In this document: piece after piece, positions 62,668-64,000 of the stretch
How positions within the stretch are numbered: position 1 is the stretch's first letter
Layout of the letters: every line of letters starts with the position of its first letter
Assembly: GCA_964036195.1 (NCBI GenBank)
Contig: OZ038453.1
Location: 25,010,352-25,074,351, forward strand
From: Sphaerolaimus hirsutus
Taxonomy: Eukaryota > Nematoda > Chromadorea > Monhysterida > Sphaerolaimidae
Length of the DNA stretch: 64,000 nt
Reading direction: 5' to 3'
The notes under the pieces: generated by a model
Seen by the model: the letters and a program-made list of their open reading frames with translations, nothing else
What the model was told of the DNA's origin: nothing
Databases searched by the model: none
Program-made: the position numbers and the translations under genes

Positions 62668-63220
62668 CAGGGGTGGGCATCTTCAGTTACCGCTGGGAAA
62701 ATGCGATAGATTGAGCTACGGTTGAGCTATCGGAATGAAATTTTAACACAATGGAGTAGACTCCATAGGACACCTATTCTGAAGTTTGCAACCCAAACGG
62801 CCACATTTTGGGTGAATTGTGGAACACACGGTTTTTAGTGTGATTTTGTGACTTGGCGTCACCCATAGGATAAATCGAGGGTGGCGTTTGAGGGGGGGGC
62901 ATCGGTCGTTGGTGTCGTCCCATTCTGTCGTACATCGGCCGATTTTGATGCCCTTTGAGTATGTTGTGGTCGCGCCTACTACCTAATTCTTTTTTTACTC
63001 GAATAGTCCCCCAGTCCCGAGATAAGGGAGGTGAAGTCACAAAATTACACTAAAAACTGTGTGTTCCACAACTCCTCCAAACTGTGGCCGTTTCGGTTGC
63101 AAACTTCAGCATAGGTGTCCTATGGAGTCTACTCTATTGTGTTGAAATTTCATTGTGATAGCTCAACTGTAGCTCAAGCTATCGCGTTTTTCCAGCGGTA
63201 ACTGAAGATGCCCACCCCTG
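62668..63220. mobile_element. Foldback MITE with CAGGGGTGGGCAT ends
   Basis: CAGGGGTGGGCATCTTCAGT .. ACTGAAGATGCCCACCCCTG, arms of about 200 bp (GTAGACTCCATAGGACACCT, CCAAACGGCCACA, GGAACACACGGTTTTTAG). The CAGGGGTGGGCA terminus is hAT-like, but flanking octamers AGGATATA and TACAACAA do not match. No transposase. Confidence 0.82.
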
Positions 63221-64000
63221 TACAACAATATCATGTTATCATGTTTAACATATGATGTTCAAATTTATCAATATTGAAGTGTGTGCTTAACATACTAAAT
63301 GGGGTACATTTATACTGCCATGCCAAATTTTAGCACTTTTCATTTGAGTTGATGTCTTGCTCTGATGTCAGCATATTAAAGCCATTTGCCTGACGTGTGC
63401 CACACTCTATCTATATGTCCTATGTTCAAGGCATAGATGGGAAAAATTGCCGAAAATAGCTGAAAATAGGCACATAACCCATGAACTAGTGTTTTTGAAG
63501 GTTAAAATTGTATGAAAGTTATGAAAATGAAATTGAGATTTTTTTGAGCTAAGAGTTATTTTTTGAGTAATTTAATTATATTTTCTGAAGACCTAGAGTG
63601 ATTTATATATATTTATATTTTTCCAAACTTGGAATAATATATTCATATATATTTTCCAAAAAATGTGCTTTTTTCGAATGCTAATTACAATTAGTGGAGC
63701 CAGGCACAGGCAATTCATATTCAAACATATATTTACCGTGTGGGTGTCAAAACAACTTTTTGACATAAAACAGAACCAGAAACAGGAAAAAATTTGCACT
63801 TGCCAGAAAATGGAAACGGAAATGGTAAAATTTTGCACTCACTGGAAAACGGAAAACAAAAAAATGAAATGCCAGAAAACAGAAAATGAAAGTAAAATTT
63901 GCACGTAAATGTAATAAGATGCGGAAATTTTGCTGGAAACAAACAGTAATTGCACCTGAAATGAACAAAATTTGCATATTTTTTGTCAGAAATCGGAAAA
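63221..64000. repeat. Right-end copy of GAGATTTT family and AACAGAAAATG word tract
   Basis: 63430-63690 parallels the interior and right end of 11356-13479 (..TTTTTTCGAATGCTA). 63770-64000 is CAGAAAACGGAAA..-type words and their inverses, probably the start of another word-saturated element that continues past the window. No gene seen. Confidence 0.5.

Noticed and set aside
62668-63220. Definite hAT assignment for the CAGGGGTGGGCAT foldback
   Set aside because: The terminus looks hAT-like but the flanking octamers do not match, so I left the superfamily open.

Overview
The window looks like AT-rich, intron-rich, transposon-saturated nuclear DNA from an invertebrate animal; I cannot name the species. 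Coding sequence is split into short exons with GT..AG borders. These exons encode secreted-protein modules (PAN/Apple-like, LDL-receptor class A-like, Thr-rich linkers). The autonomous elements are animal-type: Penelope-like retroelements with an N-terminal GIY-YIG domain, and a non-LTR endonuclease. There are no operons, ribosome binding sites or CRISPR arrays. Bases 49448-49647 are an assembly gap.

Gene content. The + strand carries a tandem array of one gene family. Exon order is: Cys-rich exon, 68-nt 'CEPP' exon, Thr-rich linker, two exons forming a PAN-like domain, short Cys-containing last exon with a stop. Unit 1 has exons at 360-427, 4986-5062, 9471-9608, 10043-10132 and 13805-13879. 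Unit 2 has exons at 24363-24524, 24885-24952, 25338-25522, 25623-25733, 26400-26483 and 32016-32093. A third unit starts at 36228-36295 and is followed by an LDLa-bearing exon (37831-38315). All splice phases agree within units 1 and 2. An inverted copy of the LDLa exon (51716-51274) and another PAN exon (60676-60516) lie on the minus strand. A probable first exon of a Flower-like tetraspan protein lies at 46076-46169, next to one of the least repetitive stretches.

Mobile elements. Two Penelope-like elements have permuted domains (GIY-YIG before RT, CxxC between the GIY and YIG motifs), as in the Naiad/Chlamys group. One has an intact 971-codon ORF (30631-27716); the other is broken (about 8478-5827). 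Two copies of a non-LTR endonuclease fragment lie at 14755-16180 and 34960-35710. About half of the rest is small non-autonomous inverted-repeat DNA elements, often nested.

Main observation. Many of these small elements are 'word-saturated': the interior consists of one short private word and its reverse complement repeated many times (GGCGCC, GGCACC, GGTCCC, CGAATTTT, GAGATTTT, AACGTTTTTT, GTAAGCGTAAAT, AATAAAAT and others). At least nine such families show hAT-like ends and 8-bp target duplications that I could read directly, most of them exact. A second group has TA target duplications and CCGTA ends with interiors such as CCTCGAAATACCCCCC. Paralogous empty sites within the window confirm one insertion of each class. 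I know of no description of this word-per-family design, and it is the best candidate here for something undescribed.
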